Notes: generated by a model from the sequence alone, not told the origin. A stretch of 64,000 nucleotides of DNA from RYN-230 sp963717125 (GCA_963717125.1 CAVQVG010000020.1:1-64000), one strand, 5' to 3'. Counted from the stretch's first letter, positions 17,344 to 28,688 are shown. A program made the numbers and translations.

Positions 17344-18660
17344 GTGCGGAAACTTTTGCCGGACGGCGGCATTGTCATCCGGCACGGTTACGTGCTGAGC
17401 ATGGACCCGGACCTCGGCGACTTCGCGGACGGCGACGTGCTGATCCGGGGCAGCCAGGTCGCCGCGGTGGGGCCGGGGCTGGCCGCGCCCGGGGCGGCTG
17501 AGCTCGACGCCCGCGGGATGATCGTCGCGCCCGGCCTGGTGGACACCCACTGGCATCTGTGGAACACGCTGCTGCGCAGCATGTCGGACGGTGGGTCCGG
17601 GTACTTCCGGGTCACGGTGGCGCTGGGCCGGGTGTTCGGCCCTGACGACGTCTACCAGGGCACCCGGCTGGGCTGCGCCGAAGCGATCAGCTCCGGCATC
17701 ACCACGGTGCACGACTGGTGCCACAACGTGCGCGGCACGGCGCACGCCGAGGCCGGGTTGCGCGCGCTGGCCGGGTCCGGGCTGCGCGCCCGGTTCTCCT
17801 ACGGGTACCCGGCCGGGCACGGCAACGACCAGCCAATGGACCTGGCCGGGCTGGCCGCGCTGCACCGGGACTGGGCCGCCTGGTCGGCTGACGGGCGGCT
17901 CAGCCTGGGCATGGCCTGGCGCGGCCCGGGCGGCAGCAACCCGGCGATGCGCGTGCCGCCGGCCATCTACCAGCGCGAGATCGCCGCCGCCCGGGACCTC
18001 GGCCTGCCGGTGACCGTGCACGCCTGCGGGCCGCGCACGGCCTGCGGGCAGATCGCGACCCTGGCCGGCGCGGGCCTGCTCGGGCCGGACCTGCAGGTGG
18101 TGCACGCCAACTGCGCATCCGAGGCGGAGGTCGCGGCGCTGGCCGGCGCGGGCTGCCCGGTGAGCCTGTCCCCGTTCAGCGAGCTGCTCATCGGCTACGG
18201 GCTGCCCCGCACGGCTGACCTGATGGCCGCCGGGCTGCCGGTCGGCCTGTCCGTGGACACCACCGCCCTGACCGGCAACGCCGACATGTTCGCGATCATG
18301 AAGCTGACCCAGGGCCTGGTCAACGCGGGCGCCGGGGACGAGTTCGCGATGACCGCCCGGCAGGCACTGGCGTTGGGCACGATCGAGGGTGCCCGGTCGC
18401 TGGGCCTCGGCGCGGTGACCGGGTCGCTCACCCCGGGAAAGCAGGCCGACCTCATCCTGGTCGACACCGCGGCGCCCAACCTGGCCGTGTTCACCGACCC
18501 GGCGCAGATGCTGGTGGCCGCGGCCCAGCCAGCCAACGTGCACACCGTGCTGTGCGGCGGCCGGTTCCTGAAGCGGGACGGCGCCCTGGTCACGCTGGAC
18601 CCGGCCGAGATCGCCGCCGCCGCCCGGGCCGCACTGGCCGGCGTCCGCGCCCGCGCCTAG
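17344..18660 (+). CDS. Amidohydrolase-family deaminase-like enzyme
   Basis: A 438-residue member of the metal-dependent amidohydrolase superfamily. GLVDTHWHLWNTLLR (near 62) is the HxH metal motif, ITTVHDWCHN (near 120) and VTVHACG (near 222) supply further His ligands, LSVDTTALTGN (near 300) the conserved Asp, and ALTPGKQADLILVD-like residues close the beta-sandwich. The arrangement resembles guanine/SAH-type deaminases and TRZ/ATZ chlorohydrolases, but substrate is not determinable. GTG 17344 is preferred; longer in-frame starts would run through the divergent peptidase gene. Confidence 0.87.
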   Translation: MRKLLPDGGIVIRHGYVLSMDPDLGDFADGDVLIRGSQVAAVGPGLAAPGAAELDARGMIVAPGLVDTHWHLWNTLLRSMSDGGSGYFRVTVALGRVFGPDDVYQGTRLGCAEAISSGITTVHDWCHNVRGTAHAEAGLRALAGSGLRARFSYGYPAGHGNDQPMDLAGLAALHRDWAAWSADGRLSLGMAWRGPGGSNPAMRVPPAIYQREIAAARDLGLPVTVHACGPRTACGQIATLAGAGLLGPDLQVVHANCASEAEVAALAGAGCPVSLSPFSELLIGYGLPRTADLMAAGLPVGLSVDTTALTGNADMFAIMKLTQGLVNAGAGDEFAMTARQALALGTIEGARSLGLGAVTGSLTPGKQADLILVDTAAPNLAVFTDPAQMLVAAAQPANVHTVLCGGRFLKRDGALVTLDPAEIAAAARAALAGVRARA

Positions 18661-18907
18661 GCCCGGACCAGGTAGCGGAGATGGGTGACGTCCCGCGCCG
18701 CCAGCCGGCGGACGAGGCCGAGCTCGATGTGCTCCGGGCCGAGACCGCCGAACAGGCGCCGCCCGGCGGGACGTCCCCGGCGTCGATGTGGTGGGTGGGG
18801 ACGAAGATCGGCACGCCATCGTGATGGTCGCCGCCCCAGTAACCGGTGAACTCCCCGGTGCGGCGGCCGGTGATCACGGCACCGGTTGACATCAGCTCGT
18901 CGCCCAT
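18657..18907 (-). pseudogene. Small unknown protein, frameshifted
   Basis: A short gene of about 82 residues if one frameshift is corrected. The start at ATG 18907 follows GGAAGGA at good spacing and reads MGDELMSTGAVITG then GYWGGDHHDGVPIFVPTHH. Near 18765-18775 the protein-like reading moves to another frame (RRLFGGLGPEHIELGLV, RRLAARDVTHLRYLVRA) and stops at 18657. One missing base in a GGGCGGCG stretch accounts for it. I do not recognise the family. It is divergent from the ECF sigma factor and overlaps the amidohydrolase stop by four bases. Confidence 0.55.
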
Positions 18908-19009
18908 CGATGAGTTCCTTCCGTGCCATCGTCGTAACGAAGTGATGTGCCGTCCAGGCAGACGTGCCGGGCCGGGAAACTCATCGGCCCGCCGACCCAA
19001 GGGGTGCAT

Positions 19010-20002
19010 GTGGACTTCGACGACCTGGTCCGCCGGTACCGGCGCGAGTTGCACGTGCACTGTTACCGGATGCTCGGGTCCTTCGACGAAGCCGAAGATC
19101 ATGTGCAGGAGGTGCTGCTGCGCGCCTGGCGCGCCCGGGACGGCTTCCAGGGCCGGTCGAGCGAGCGGACCTGGCTGTACCGGGTGGCCACCAATGCCTG
19201 CCTGGACACCCTGCGCCGGGAGGCCCGCCGGGCGCCCGCGCGGTCCAGCGCGTCGGCTGGGCCCGGATCGGCTGGCACTGTATTGGCCAACACGGGCCCG
19301 TCGGTGGCCGCGATGCCGTGGCTGCAGCCATACCCGGACGTGCTGCTGGACGAACTTGCTGACGCCCAGCCCGGCCCGGAGGCGGTGGCGGTGCGCCGGG
19401 AGACAACCTCGCTCGCCTTCCTGGCCGCGATCCAGCTGCTGCCGCCGCGGCAGCGGGCGGTGCTGATCCTGCGCGAGGTGCTGAGCTGGCGGGCCGCCGA
19501 GGTGGCCGGGCTGCTCGGCATGAGCGTGCCCGCGGTCAACAGCGCGCTGCAGCGGGCCCGGGCCACGCTGCGCGAGCAGTGGCCGGATGGTCAGCGGGAC
19601 TGGGCGCCGGCCGCCGAACCCGATGCTGGGCAGCGCCGCCTGCTGCAGCGCTTCATCGCCGCGCACGAGCAAGCCGACCCGGAGGCGCTGATCGCCATCC
19701 TCCGTGAGGACGTGCGGCTGGCCATCTCCCCCCAGGTCGGCGAGTGGAATGGCGAGGGGGAGGTGGGCGACGCGCTCCGCGGCGGCATGACCATCCTGGG
19801 CCAGTGGCGGGTGCTGCCGATCCGGGCCAACGGGCAGCCCGGCGCGGCCGGGTATCTCCGCCGCCCGGGCCAGGCCGCGTTCGTCCCGTTCGTGCTGTCC
19901 GTGCTGCGCCTGGAGCAGGGCCGGGTGGCCGAGATCGCCGCCTTCGAGCAGCCGTCGATGTTCACCGCGTTCGGCCTGCCCGCCCGCCTGTCACCACGGT
20001 GA
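19010..20002 (+). CDS. ECF sigma-70 factor with SnoaL-like C-terminal domain
   Basis: About 330 residues. Region 2 (RYRRELHVHCYRMLGSFDEAEDHVQEVLL, here about 8-36) and region 4 (LLPPRQRAVLILREVLSW, AAEVAGLLGMSVPAVNSALQ) are clear, joined by a long Pro/Ala linker. After residue about 200 comes a SnoaL-like domain (LLQRFIAAHEQADPEALIAIL, DVRLAISP) that in such sigma factors (TIGR02960 type) replaces a separate anti-sigma partner. GTG 19010 lies after AAGGGG; an earlier GTG at 18947 is in frame. Its stop region overlaps the convergent MFS gene by 41 bp. Confidence 0.9.
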   Translation: MDFDDLVRRYRRELHVHCYRMLGSFDEAEDHVQEVLLRAWRARDGFQGRSSERTWLYRVATNACLDTLRREARRAPARSSASAGPGSAGTVLANTGPSVAAMPWLQPYPDVLLDELADAQPGPEAVAVRRETTSLAFLAAIQLLPPRQRAVLILREVLSWRAAEVAGLLGMSVPAVNSALQRARATLREQWPDGQRDWAPAAEPDAGQRRLLQRFIAAHEQADPEALIAILREDVRLAISPQVGEWNGEGEVGDALRGGMTILGQWRVLPIRANGQPGAAGYLRRPGQAAFVPFVLSVLRLEQGRVAEIAAFEQPSMFTAFGLPARLSPR

Positions 20003-21128
20003 GCAGGCAGGCGGCGGCCAGTACGGCGGCGGATGCCTGCACCGAGCGGGTCAGGCCGAGGTGGCTGGCAAGCAGCCCGACGGCCGCGGTGACCAGGCCG
20101 CTGCCGCCGTAGGTGAGCACGTAGAACATAGCCACGGTGCCGGCCCGCTGGCTGGCCGGCGCGATCTCGTTGACCCGGCGGATGCTGCCCATGAACGCCA
20201 GCCCCTGCCCGGCGCCGGCCACCGCGATCGCGCCGAACAGCAGCGCCGCGCTGCCCGCGGCCCCGGCGGCGATCAGCCCGAGCAGGCCGGCGACGAGGCC
20301 GGCCAGGCCGGACGCCTGCGCCCGGCCCGGGCCGCAGGACCGGCCTGCGGCCTGGGCCGCCGCGGCCACCAGCAGGAGCGACCCGGCCGCGGTGCCGTCC
20401 ACCAGCAGGTTGCTGCCGCCGAGCGCCGCCGCGGTGTAGGACGGCACCAGGGCCAGCACGACGTAGGCGACCGCCCAGGCCAGCAGGCTGACCAGGGCGG
20501 CCCGCAGGAACATGCCGCGGTGCGCGCCAGGCAGCCGCGGCCAGCGGGGCTGCCACCGGCCGCCGGTGCGGCCCAGCCCAGCGGGCAGCGTGGCCACCGC
20601 GGCCAGCGCCGGTATCAGCAGGACGATCTCCACCAGGTAGCTGAGGCTGCGCGGGTGCGGTGCGTACTGGGCCAGCGCGCCGGCCAGCACCGGCCCGGCC
20701 CCGCAGGCGGCCGTGGTCGCGATGGCGGCCAGGAACGACGCGCGGGCCTGGCGGCCGCGCGGCTCGGTCAGCACCAGGCCGGCGGTCAGCGCCCCGGAGC
20801 AGGTGCCGACGGCCAGGCCCTGCACCGCGCGCCCGGCGTACAGCCAGGCCGGCCCGGACGCCGCGGCCAGCAGGGCCGCGCCGCCCGCCGCGGTGACCAG
20901 CCCGGCGGCCAGCACCGGCCGGTAGCCGGCCGTGTCACTGAGCGGGCCGCAGGCCAGCAGGGCCACCATCACCGCCGCGGCGTAGACCGCGACGAGCAGC
21001 GTGACGTCCAGCGGGGAGAGGCGGTACACGTGCTCGTAGGCCGCGTACAGCGGCGTGGCCAGGTTGGTCCCGGTGAGCAGCACGACCAGGGCGTAGCCCA
21101 GCCCGGCGAACCGGATCCGGCTGGGCAT
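19962..21128 (-). CDS. MFS transporter
   Basis: A 388-residue membrane protein with about twelve hydrophobic segments in two halves. GPLSDTAGYRPVLAAG after the second segment is the MFS motif A (G-x3-D-x-G-R-like), and AGRAVQGLAVGTCSGALTAGL matches motif B/C regions. It looks like a drug/metabolite exporter of the DHA1 kind, substrate unknown. ATG 21128 is the first methionine that gives an inside-positive start (MPSRIRF). The gene ends 40 bp inside the convergent sigma factor gene; the acetyltransferase lies upstream on the same strand. Confidence 0.88.
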   Translation of the reverse strand: MPSRIRFAGLGYALVVLLTGTNLATPLYAAYEHVYRLSPLDVTLLVAVYAAAVMVALLACGPLSDTAGYRPVLAAGLVTAAGGAALLAAASGPAWLYAGRAVQGLAVGTCSGALTAGLVLTEPRGRQARASFLAAIATTAACGAGPVLAGALAQYAPHPRSLSYLVEIVLLIPALAAVATLPAGLGRTGGRWQPRWPRLPGAHRGMFLRAALVSLLAWAVAYVVLALVPSYTAAALGGSNLLVDGTAAGSLLLVAAAAQAAGRSCGPGRAQASGLAGLVAGLLGLIAAGAAGSAALLFGAIAVAGAGQGLAFMGSIRRVNEIAPASQRAGTVAMFYVLTYGGSGLVTAAVGLLASHLGLTRSVQASAAVLAAACLLTVVTGGRAGRTR

Positions 21129-21180
21129 GGCCCGCGCGCCACGCACGCCCGGACCGGGTGAGGGGCCCCGGCGGGGATGG

Positions 21181-22134
21181 CTAGCCAGGCGGGCCGGCCG
21201 GTGCGGAGAACACGTACCGGATCCCGGTCTCCTGGTAGCCGGCCCGCCGGAACGCGGCGGCCATCGGCTGGTTGCCGGTGTCGGTGGTGGCCGTGATCCG
21301 CGGCTCGCCGCGCGCGGCGTGGAACCGGGTGGTCTCAGCCACCAGGTCGTCGATGTAGCCGCGGCCACGCATGCCGGGCAGCACGCCGAGATAGCCGACC
21401 ACCGCGCCGTACGGGTTGCGGTTGGGCAGGATCATCCCGGCCAGCTGGCCATCGGCGGTGTAGGCCAGCCGCCACCAGTCCCGGGCGCCAGGCATGTCCC
21501 GGTACAGCGCGAAGTCCTCGCGGGCCTGCCGCTCCGCGCCCCGGGCGGCCACGTCCCGGCGGGTGATCACGTCCAGGCTGCCGGCGGCCACCTGGCGGAA
21601 CACGCCGATGAACGCCTCGTCGTCCGGCTCCGGCCGGAACACCAGCCGGCCGGTGGACCGGGGGAGGCCCGCCGCCGGGGTCCACTCGAAGCGGATCCGC
21701 TCCAGCTCGTCAGTCAGCCCGGCCCGCGCGGCCGCTTCACGACGCCACCGGAATGCCTGGCTAAGGTCCGGGCTGGCGCGCCAGGCGTTAGGCAGGCGAA
21801 GCTCGTAACGCGGCGGGTCCGGCGCGCCGGCGCGGCGGAACGCCTGGTGCCCAGCCTGGATCAGGGCCGCCGCCAGGCCGGCCCAGTGCGGGACGGAATC
21901 GCTGACGTGCAGGCAGTCCAGCACCCGCGGGTAGCCGCCGGACCCGGGCCCCCACCAGACCGCCCGGGCCACGATCGCGCCGTCCTGCTCGGCGATCCAG
22001 GTCCATTCCGGCCGGTAGTTCCGGCTGGCCAGATCGGCCCGGTACCGGTCGGGAGGAACGAGGTCAACCGGGTCGGCAGCCCGGCAGGCGAGCACGCGGC
22101 CGAGGTCAGCCTCGGTGCTGGGACGGATGATCAT
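21181..22134 (-). CDS. GNAT N-acetyltransferase, two-domain
   Basis: A 317-residue protein with two GNAT-like halves. The C-terminal half has the acetyl-CoA binding motif GVLPGMRGRGYIDDLV (about 252-267) and the typical ITATTDTGNQPMAAAFRRAGY end (about 285-305). The N-terminal half (MIIRPSTEADLGRVLACR) is a degenerate copy. Acceptor substrate is unknown. ATG 22134; the MFS gene follows by 52 bp and may be co-transcribed. Confidence 0.88.
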   Translation of the reverse strand: MIIRPSTEADLGRVLACRAADPVDLVPPDRYRADLASRNYRPEWTWIAEQDGAIVARAVWWGPGSGGYPRVLDCLHVSDSVPHWAGLAAALIQAGHQAFRRAGAPDPPRYELRLPNAWRASPDLSQAFRWRREAAARAGLTDELERIRFEWTPAAGLPRSTGRLVFRPEPDDEAFIGVFRQVAAGSLDVITRRDVAARGAERQAREDFALYRDMPGARDWWRLAYTADGQLAGMILPNRNPYGAVVGYLGVLPGMRGRGYIDDLVAETTRFHAARGEPRITATTDTGNQPMAAAFRRAGYQETGIRYVFSAPAGPPG

Positions 22135-22233
22135 GCTGCCTCTCGACGGGGCATCCGGTCACAGTAGGCGGGGCGCCGGGCCCGGTCAACGCGAATTGCC
22201 CGCACCGGGCCGGCCGCGCCGTCGCGGCCCGGC

Positions 22234-22283
22234 TTGACGCAACCCGTTGGTTGCCATAAAGTAGCAACCAATAGGTTGCTACT
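22234..22283 (+). promoter_or_regulatory. Promoter with two GCAACC-N4-GGTTGC operators
   Basis: TTGACG (22234-22239) and TAAAGT (22257-22262) are spaced 17 bp, a good -35/-10 pair. Two identical inverted repeats GCAACC-N4-GGTTGC occupy 22239-22254 and 22264-22279. The second extends to perfect 10-bp arms (AGTAGCAACC/GGTTGCTACT, 22260-22283). They overlap the -35 and the start-point region, as expected for autorepression by the ArsR-type gene of the operon (inference). Confidence 0.8.
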
Positions 22284-22300
22284 TGCTGCGGAGGCGGGTC

Positions 22301-22732
22301 ATGGCGTTTCCTGATCGCATCGAGCGGACCGTCGAGGTCGCGCACCCGCCGGCCAAAGTGTGGGCCGCGCTCACCACGGCCGAAGGGCTGGGGGCCTGGT
22401 TCGGCAACACGGCGACCATCGACCTGCGGCCCGGCGGCTCGGCCCGGATGACGTGGACCGGCGGGTTCACCGCCGACCTGCGGGTGGAACGGGTGGAGGA
22501 GCCGAGGGTGTTCGGGTTCACCTGGCACATCCAGGGGCTGCCCGAGGAGGATCCACGCCGCACCTACGTCGAGTTCACCCTCGAACCGGTCGGTGCTGGC
22601 ACCCGGCTGCGGGTGGTCGAAACTGGCTTCGCCCAGCTGCCAGCGGACGCTTACCGCAGCGCCTACGACTCCAACACCGAGGGCTGGGCGCGAGAGCTGG
22701 GCGAACTTGTCGACTACCTCGACGCCGCCTGA
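22301..22732 (+). CDS. SRPBCC (AHSA1-like) domain protein
   Basis: A 143-residue START/Bet-v1-like domain protein. RIERTVEVAHPPAKVWAALT opens the fold, GLGAWFGNTA and GFTWHIQG lie in the curved sheet, and the C-terminal helix is YRSAYDSNTEGWARELGELV. AHSA1-like proteins bind hydrophobic ligands, and the trio with ArsR and DUF899 proteins is common in actinomycetes. ATG 22301 follows GGAGG by seven bases. The ArsR coding region begins inside its 3' end in another frame, so they are translated together. Confidence 0.9.
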   Translation: MAFPDRIERTVEVAHPPAKVWAALTTAEGLGAWFGNTATIDLRPGGSARMTWTGGFTADLRVERVEEPRVFGFTWHIQGLPEEDPRRTYVEFTLEPVGAGTRLRVVETGFAQLPADAYRSAYDSNTEGWARELGELVDYLDAA

Positions 22733-23105
22733 CATCGAGGCGACCGCCGAGCAGGTCTTCATGGCCCTGGCCGACCCGACCCGGCGGGCCATCCTGGCCA
22801 CGCTGGCGTCCCGGGGCCCGGCCACCGCCACCGACCTGGCCGGCCTGCTGCCGATCACGCGGCAGGCCATCGCCAAGCACCTGACCCTGCTGGCCGAGGC
22901 CGGCCTGGTCACCGCCGAACCGGGGGAGCGGCGCCGGGTGCGGTACCGGCTGCGCTCCGCGCCGATGCAGGTAGCACAGCAGTTCCTGGCCGCGCTGGCG
23001 CGCGACTGGGAGAGCCCGCTCAGCGCGCTCAGGGACCACCTCGACCAGAGCGCTGACGGGCCCAGCACGGCCGCATTACCAGACACGGGAGGATGTCATG
23101 ACTGA
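22707..23105 (+). CDS. ArsR-family transcriptional regulator
   Basis: A winged-helix repressor of about 132 residues. FMALADPTRRAILATLA, ATATDLAGLLPITRQAIAKHLTLLAEAGLV (recognition helix) and GERRRVRYRLRSAPM (wing) are typical. The cysteine metal-binding motif of true ArsR/SmtB sensors is absent, so the signal is likely not a metal. The start is uncertain: TTG 22707 gives the expected short N-terminus and overlaps the SRPBCC stop by 26 bp, while ATG 22761 would trim the first helix. It probably binds the paired operators at 22239-22283. It overlaps DUF899 by 8 bp. Confidence 0.9.
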   Translation: MSTTSTPPDIEATAEQVFMALADPTRRAILATLASRGPATATDLAGLLPITRQAIAKHLTLLAEAGLVTAEPGERRRVRYRLRSAPMQVAQQFLAALARDWESPLSALRDHLDQSADGPSTAALPDTGGCHD

Positions 23106-23799
23106 GCTGACCATGAAGACCCCGCCGATCGTCACGGCGCAGGACTGGGAGGCGGCGCGCCAGCAACTGCTGGTCAGGGAGAAGGAAGTGACCCGGGCCC
23201 GCGACGCGCTGGCCGCCGAGCGCCGCCGGATGCCGTGGCTGCTGGTGGAGAAGGAGTACGCGTTCGACGGCCCGGACGGCCGGGTGAGCCTGCCCGGCCT
23301 GTTCGAGGGCCGCCGCCAGCTGATCGTCTACCGCGCGTTCTTCGAGCCCGGTGTGCACGGCTGGCCCGATCACGCGTGCATCGGCTGTTCCCTGGTGGCC
23401 GACCAGGTCGCCCACGTCGCCCACCTGAACGCCCGGGACACCACGCTGGCCTTCGTCTCACCCGCGCCGCAGCCGGACATCGCGCGGGTTAAGGCGCGGA
23501 TGGGCTGGTCGATGCCCTGGTACACGATGACCGATGGCTTCGACACCGACTTCGGGGTGCAGGAATGGCACGGCACCAACGCGTTCATCCGCGATGGCGA
23601 CCAGGTGTTCCGCACCTACTTCATCAACAACCGCGGCGACGAGCCGATGGGCGGCACCTGGGCTTACCTGGACCTCACCGCGCTGGGGCGCCAGGAGGAG
23701 TGGGAGGACTCGCCCGGGGGCTATCCGCGGACCCCGCCGTACTCGTGGTGGAACTGGCACGACGAGTACGGCGCGGCCAAGCCGTCGCCGGGGGAGTGA
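23098..23799 (+). CDS. DUF899 family (thioredoxin-like fold) protein
   Basis: A 233-residue protein of the DUF899 family. PPIVTAQDWEAARQQLLVREKE is the usual N-terminus; RMPWLLVEKEYAFDGPDG and LFEGRRQLIVYRAFFEPG correspond to the thioredoxin-like core, and HACIGCSLVADQVAHVAHLN contains the conserved CxGC-like position. PPYSWWNWHDEYG is the family C-terminus. Function is not established; a redox role is guessed from the fold. It is the last gene of the SRPBCC-ArsR-DUF899 operon. Confidence 0.92.
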   Translation: MTELTMKTPPIVTAQDWEAARQQLLVREKEVTRARDALAAERRRMPWLLVEKEYAFDGPDGRVSLPGLFEGRRQLIVYRAFFEPGVHGWPDHACIGCSLVADQVAHVAHLNARDTTLAFVSPAPQPDIARVKARMGWSMPWYTMTDGFDTDFGVQEWHGTNAFIRDGDQVFRTYFINNRGDEPMGGTWAYLDLTALGRQEEWEDSPGGYPRTPPYSWWNWHDEYGAAKPSPGE

Positions 23800-23867
23800 C
23801 CGGCCGCGGGATGGTGGCTGGTCGCCGGCGTTAGGCAACTCCGGCGTGACGTGGCAAGATTTCACGG

Positions 23868-24317
23868 GTGACCAGCACACCCGCCGCGGCGCAGCACCTG
23901 CGCGACCTCGCGCGGCTGCGCCGTGTCCGCGACCGGATCGACCGGGAGTACGCGAAGCCGCTGGACGTCGAGGCGCTCGCCCGCGGCGCGCACATGTCGG
24001 CCGGGCACCTCAGCCGCGAGTTCCGGCTCGCGTACGGCGAATCGCCGTACGCCTATCTGATGACGCGGCGGATCGAGCGCGCGATGGCGCTGCTGCGCTG
24101 TGGCGACCTCAGCGTCACCGAGGTCTGTTTCGCGGTCGGCTGCTCGTCGCTGGGCACCTTCAGCACCCGTTTCACCGAACTGGTGGGTGTGCCGCCCAGC
24201 ACCTACCGGCGCGATGCCGCGCGCGCGACGGCGGGGATGCCGTCCTGCGTCGCGAAGCAGGTGACCCGGCCGATCAGGAATCGAGAAGCGCAGGTCGCCG
24301 AGCCGCAACTAGCCTGA
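23868..24317 (+). CDS. AraC-family regulator, DNA-binding domain only
   Basis: A 149-residue protein that is essentially an AraC helix-turn-helix pair: DVEALARGAHMSAGHLSREFRLAYGESPYAYLMTRR (first HTH) and SVTEVCFAVGCSSLGTFSTRFTELVGVPPSTYRR (second HTH). No sensor domain precedes it. It starts a cassette with the VOC protein (6 bp downstream) and UvrA-like ATPase on the same strand, which it may control. GTG start at 23868. Confidence 0.92.
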   Translation: MTSTPAAAQHLRDLARLRRVRDRIDREYAKPLDVEALARGAHMSAGHLSREFRLAYGESPYAYLMTRRIERAMALLRCGDLSVTEVCFAVGCSSLGTFSTRFTELVGVPPSTYRRDAARATAGMPSCVAKQVTRPIRNREAQVAEPQLA

Positions 24318-24322
24318 CCTCC

Positions 24323-24736
24323 ATGGACATCATGATTCAGTGGGCCTTCCTCCCGCACACCGACCCGGACGCATCCCTGGCCTTCTATCGCGACACCCTC
24401 GGCTTCGAGGTCCGTAACGACGTCGGATACGGCGGGATGCACTGGATCACGGTCGGCCCCGCCGACCAGCCCGGGATGGGCATCGTCCTGGAGCCGCCGG
24501 CCCCGCCTGGCTGCGGCGTCACCGACGACGAGCGCCGCACCGTCCTCGAGATGATGGCCAAGGGCAGCTACGCCCACATCACCCTGGCCACCGCCGACCT
24601 CGACGGCACCTTCGCGCGGCTGCAGGCCAGCGGCGCCGAGGTCGTCCAGGAACCGACCGAGCAGCCGTACGGCGCTCGCGACTGCGCGTTCCGCGATCCC
24701 GCGGGCAACCTGATCCGCATCAACGAGCTCGGCTGA
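24323..24736 (+). CDS. VOC-family (glyoxalase/bleomycin-resistance) protein
   Basis: A 137-residue VOC-fold protein with the paired beta-alpha-beta-beta-beta modules: AFLPHTDPDASLAFYRDTLG, MHWITVGPADQPGMGIVLE, then YAHITLATADLDGTFARLQA and CAFRDPAGNLIRINELG with the C-terminal Glu ligand site. It may bind an antibiotic or act on a metabolite; the substrate is unknown. ATG 24323 is 6 bp after the AraC stop, and the UvrA-like gene begins 12 bp after its stop, so the three form an operon. Confidence 0.92.
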   Translation: MDIMIQWAFLPHTDPDASLAFYRDTLGFEVRNDVGYGGMHWITVGPADQPGMGIVLEPPAPPGCGVTDDERRTVLEMMAKGSYAHITLATADLDGTFARLQASGAEVVQEPTEQPYGARDCAFRDPAGNLIRINELG

Positions 24737-24747
24737 GCCGCCCGGCG

Positions 24748-27150
<2,403 letters not shown>

Positions 27151-27201
27151 GCAATGCTGCGCCGATGTGCGCAAGACGCTTAGGTGAGCTACACAGTGGG
27201 G

Positions 27202-27855
27202 ATGGGTGACAGTCCGGTGCCGGATTCCAGGGATGACACGCCCGCCTCGCTGCGCGCCGAGCAGGTGGCGCAGACCAGGGCCGCGCTGGTCAGTGCGGGC
27301 CGGCTGCTGTTCGGGACCAAGGGGTTCGCCGCCACGTCCGTGGAGGACATCGCCCGGGCGGCGCGGGTGACGACGGGCGCCCTTTACCACCACTTCCCGA
27401 CCAAGGCCGCGGTGTTCGAGGCCGTCTTCGAGCAGGTGCACGCCGAGATGCTGGTCGCCTCGGCGGCGGCCTCCGCGGCGGCCGACGGGGCGCTGGAGCA
27501 GATGGCGGCCGGCTTCGGCGTCTTCCTCGACCAGGTGCTCGAGCCCGAGGTTCAGCGGATCCTGGTCACCGACGGCCCGGCCGTGCTCGGCCTGGCGCGG
27601 TTCATCGAGCTGGACGAACGCTACGCGCTCGAGTCCGCGGTGGAGGCGATCGAGGCGGCCAACGCGGCCGGCCTGCTCCGGGTAGCGGATCCGCCGACGC
27701 TGGTCAGGCTGCTGTTCGGCGCGATGACCAGGGCTGGCCTGCTCATCGCGAGCTCACCCGACCCCAAGGCGACCAGGGACGCGGTCGGCGTCACATTCCG
27801 CCAGCTGATGAGCGGGTTCGTGCCAGCGCAAACGGTCTCGGAGCTGGATGAGTGA
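27202..27855 (+). CDS. TetR-family transcriptional regulator
   Basis: A 217-residue repressor. The N-terminal HTH is clear: QTRAALVSAGRLLFGTKGFA, TSVEDIARAARVTTGALYHHF and PTKAAVFEAVFEQV. The C-terminal ligand domain is helical (VEAIEAANAAGLLRV, LVRLLFGAMTRAGLLIA). ATG 27202 has GGGG at suitable spacing; an in-frame GTG at 27184 is possible. It may regulate itself or the UvrA-like cassette upstream; no operator was resolved. Confidence 0.9.
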   Translation: MGDSPVPDSRDDTPASLRAEQVAQTRAALVSAGRLLFGTKGFAATSVEDIARAARVTTGALYHHFPTKAAVFEAVFEQVHAEMLVASAAASAAADGALEQMAAGFGVFLDQVLEPEVQRILVTDGPAVLGLARFIELDERYALESAVEAIEAANAAGLLRVADPPTLVRLLFGAMTRAGLLIASSPDPKATRDAVGVTFRQLMSGFVPAQTVSELDE

Positions 27856-27931
27856 TTCCATGTCGAGAAGCTCGGACCGGGCAGTCACGCCATGGACGGC
27901 AGGCGCTCCTGCCTGCACAGGCTACCCAGCG

Positions 27932-28617
27932 TTAACGGTTCGGAGAATCCTGCCTGATGGTGAGGTGGCCGTTGCTCATGACGCCGACGCGCTGCGCCTG
28001 GCGGGCGATGGAGGCGTCGTGGGTGACCAGGACCAGGGTGAGCCCGCGGTCGCGCCACAGGCGTTCCAGCAGGGCGATGATGTCGTCGCGGGTGTCCTCG
28101 TCGAGGTTGCCGGTGGGCTCGTCGGCCAGCACCACCTTCGGGTCCTTGACCAGGGCGCGGGCGATCGCGACGCGCTGCTGCTGGCCGCCGGACAGCTCCG
28201 AGGGCAGGTGGTTCGCGCGGTCGGCCAGGCCGACGGCGTCCAGCGCGGCGGCGGTCCGGTGCCGCCGGCGGCCTGGCTGAGGCCTAGCGGGATGAGGGCG
28301 GCCTCGACGTTCTCGGCGGCCGGCAGGGTGGGGATCAGGTTGAAGGTCTGGAAGATGAACCCGATCGATGCCGCGCGCAGCCGGGTGAGCCGGGTCTCGC
28401 GCAGCGCGCCCAGGTCGGTGCCGTCCAGCTCGATGGTGCCGTCGGTGGGCCGGTCGAGGCCGCCGAGCAGGTTCAGCAGCGTGGTTTTGCCGTGCCCGGT
28501 GCGGCCCTGGACGGCCAGCCATTCGCCGTCTTCGATCATCAGGTCCAGCCCTGCGACGGCCGTAACGGTGCGGCGGCCCTTGTGGTAGAGCTTGGTCACG
28601 CCGGTCAGTTTGTACAC
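27932..28617 (-). pseudogene. ABC transporter ATPase (LolD/MacB type), frameshifted
   Basis: The ATPase partner of the permease at 28689. The 5' frame from GTG 28617 reads LTGVTKLYHKGRRTVTAVAG, Walker A GRTGHGKTT and the Q-loop FIFQTFNLIPTLPAAEN. Near 28262-28275 the reading moves one base back: RTAAALDAVGLADRANHLP, LSGGQQQRVAIARAL, VVLADEPTGNLD and LVTHD, ending at 27932. Walker A and signature are therefore in different frames and no full ATPase would be made unless the missing base is a sequencing error. Confidence 0.87.
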
Positions 28618-28688
28618 GAGTTGTCTCCTAATGAGTCCTGTTATCCCGGGGAATCCCCGTCAATTCACGGCAAGCCCGCGCCGGGCGG

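Noticed and set aside
27850..27931. Gap after the TetR gene checked for a small gene
   Set aside because: No frame with start, ribosome site and protein-like composition is present.
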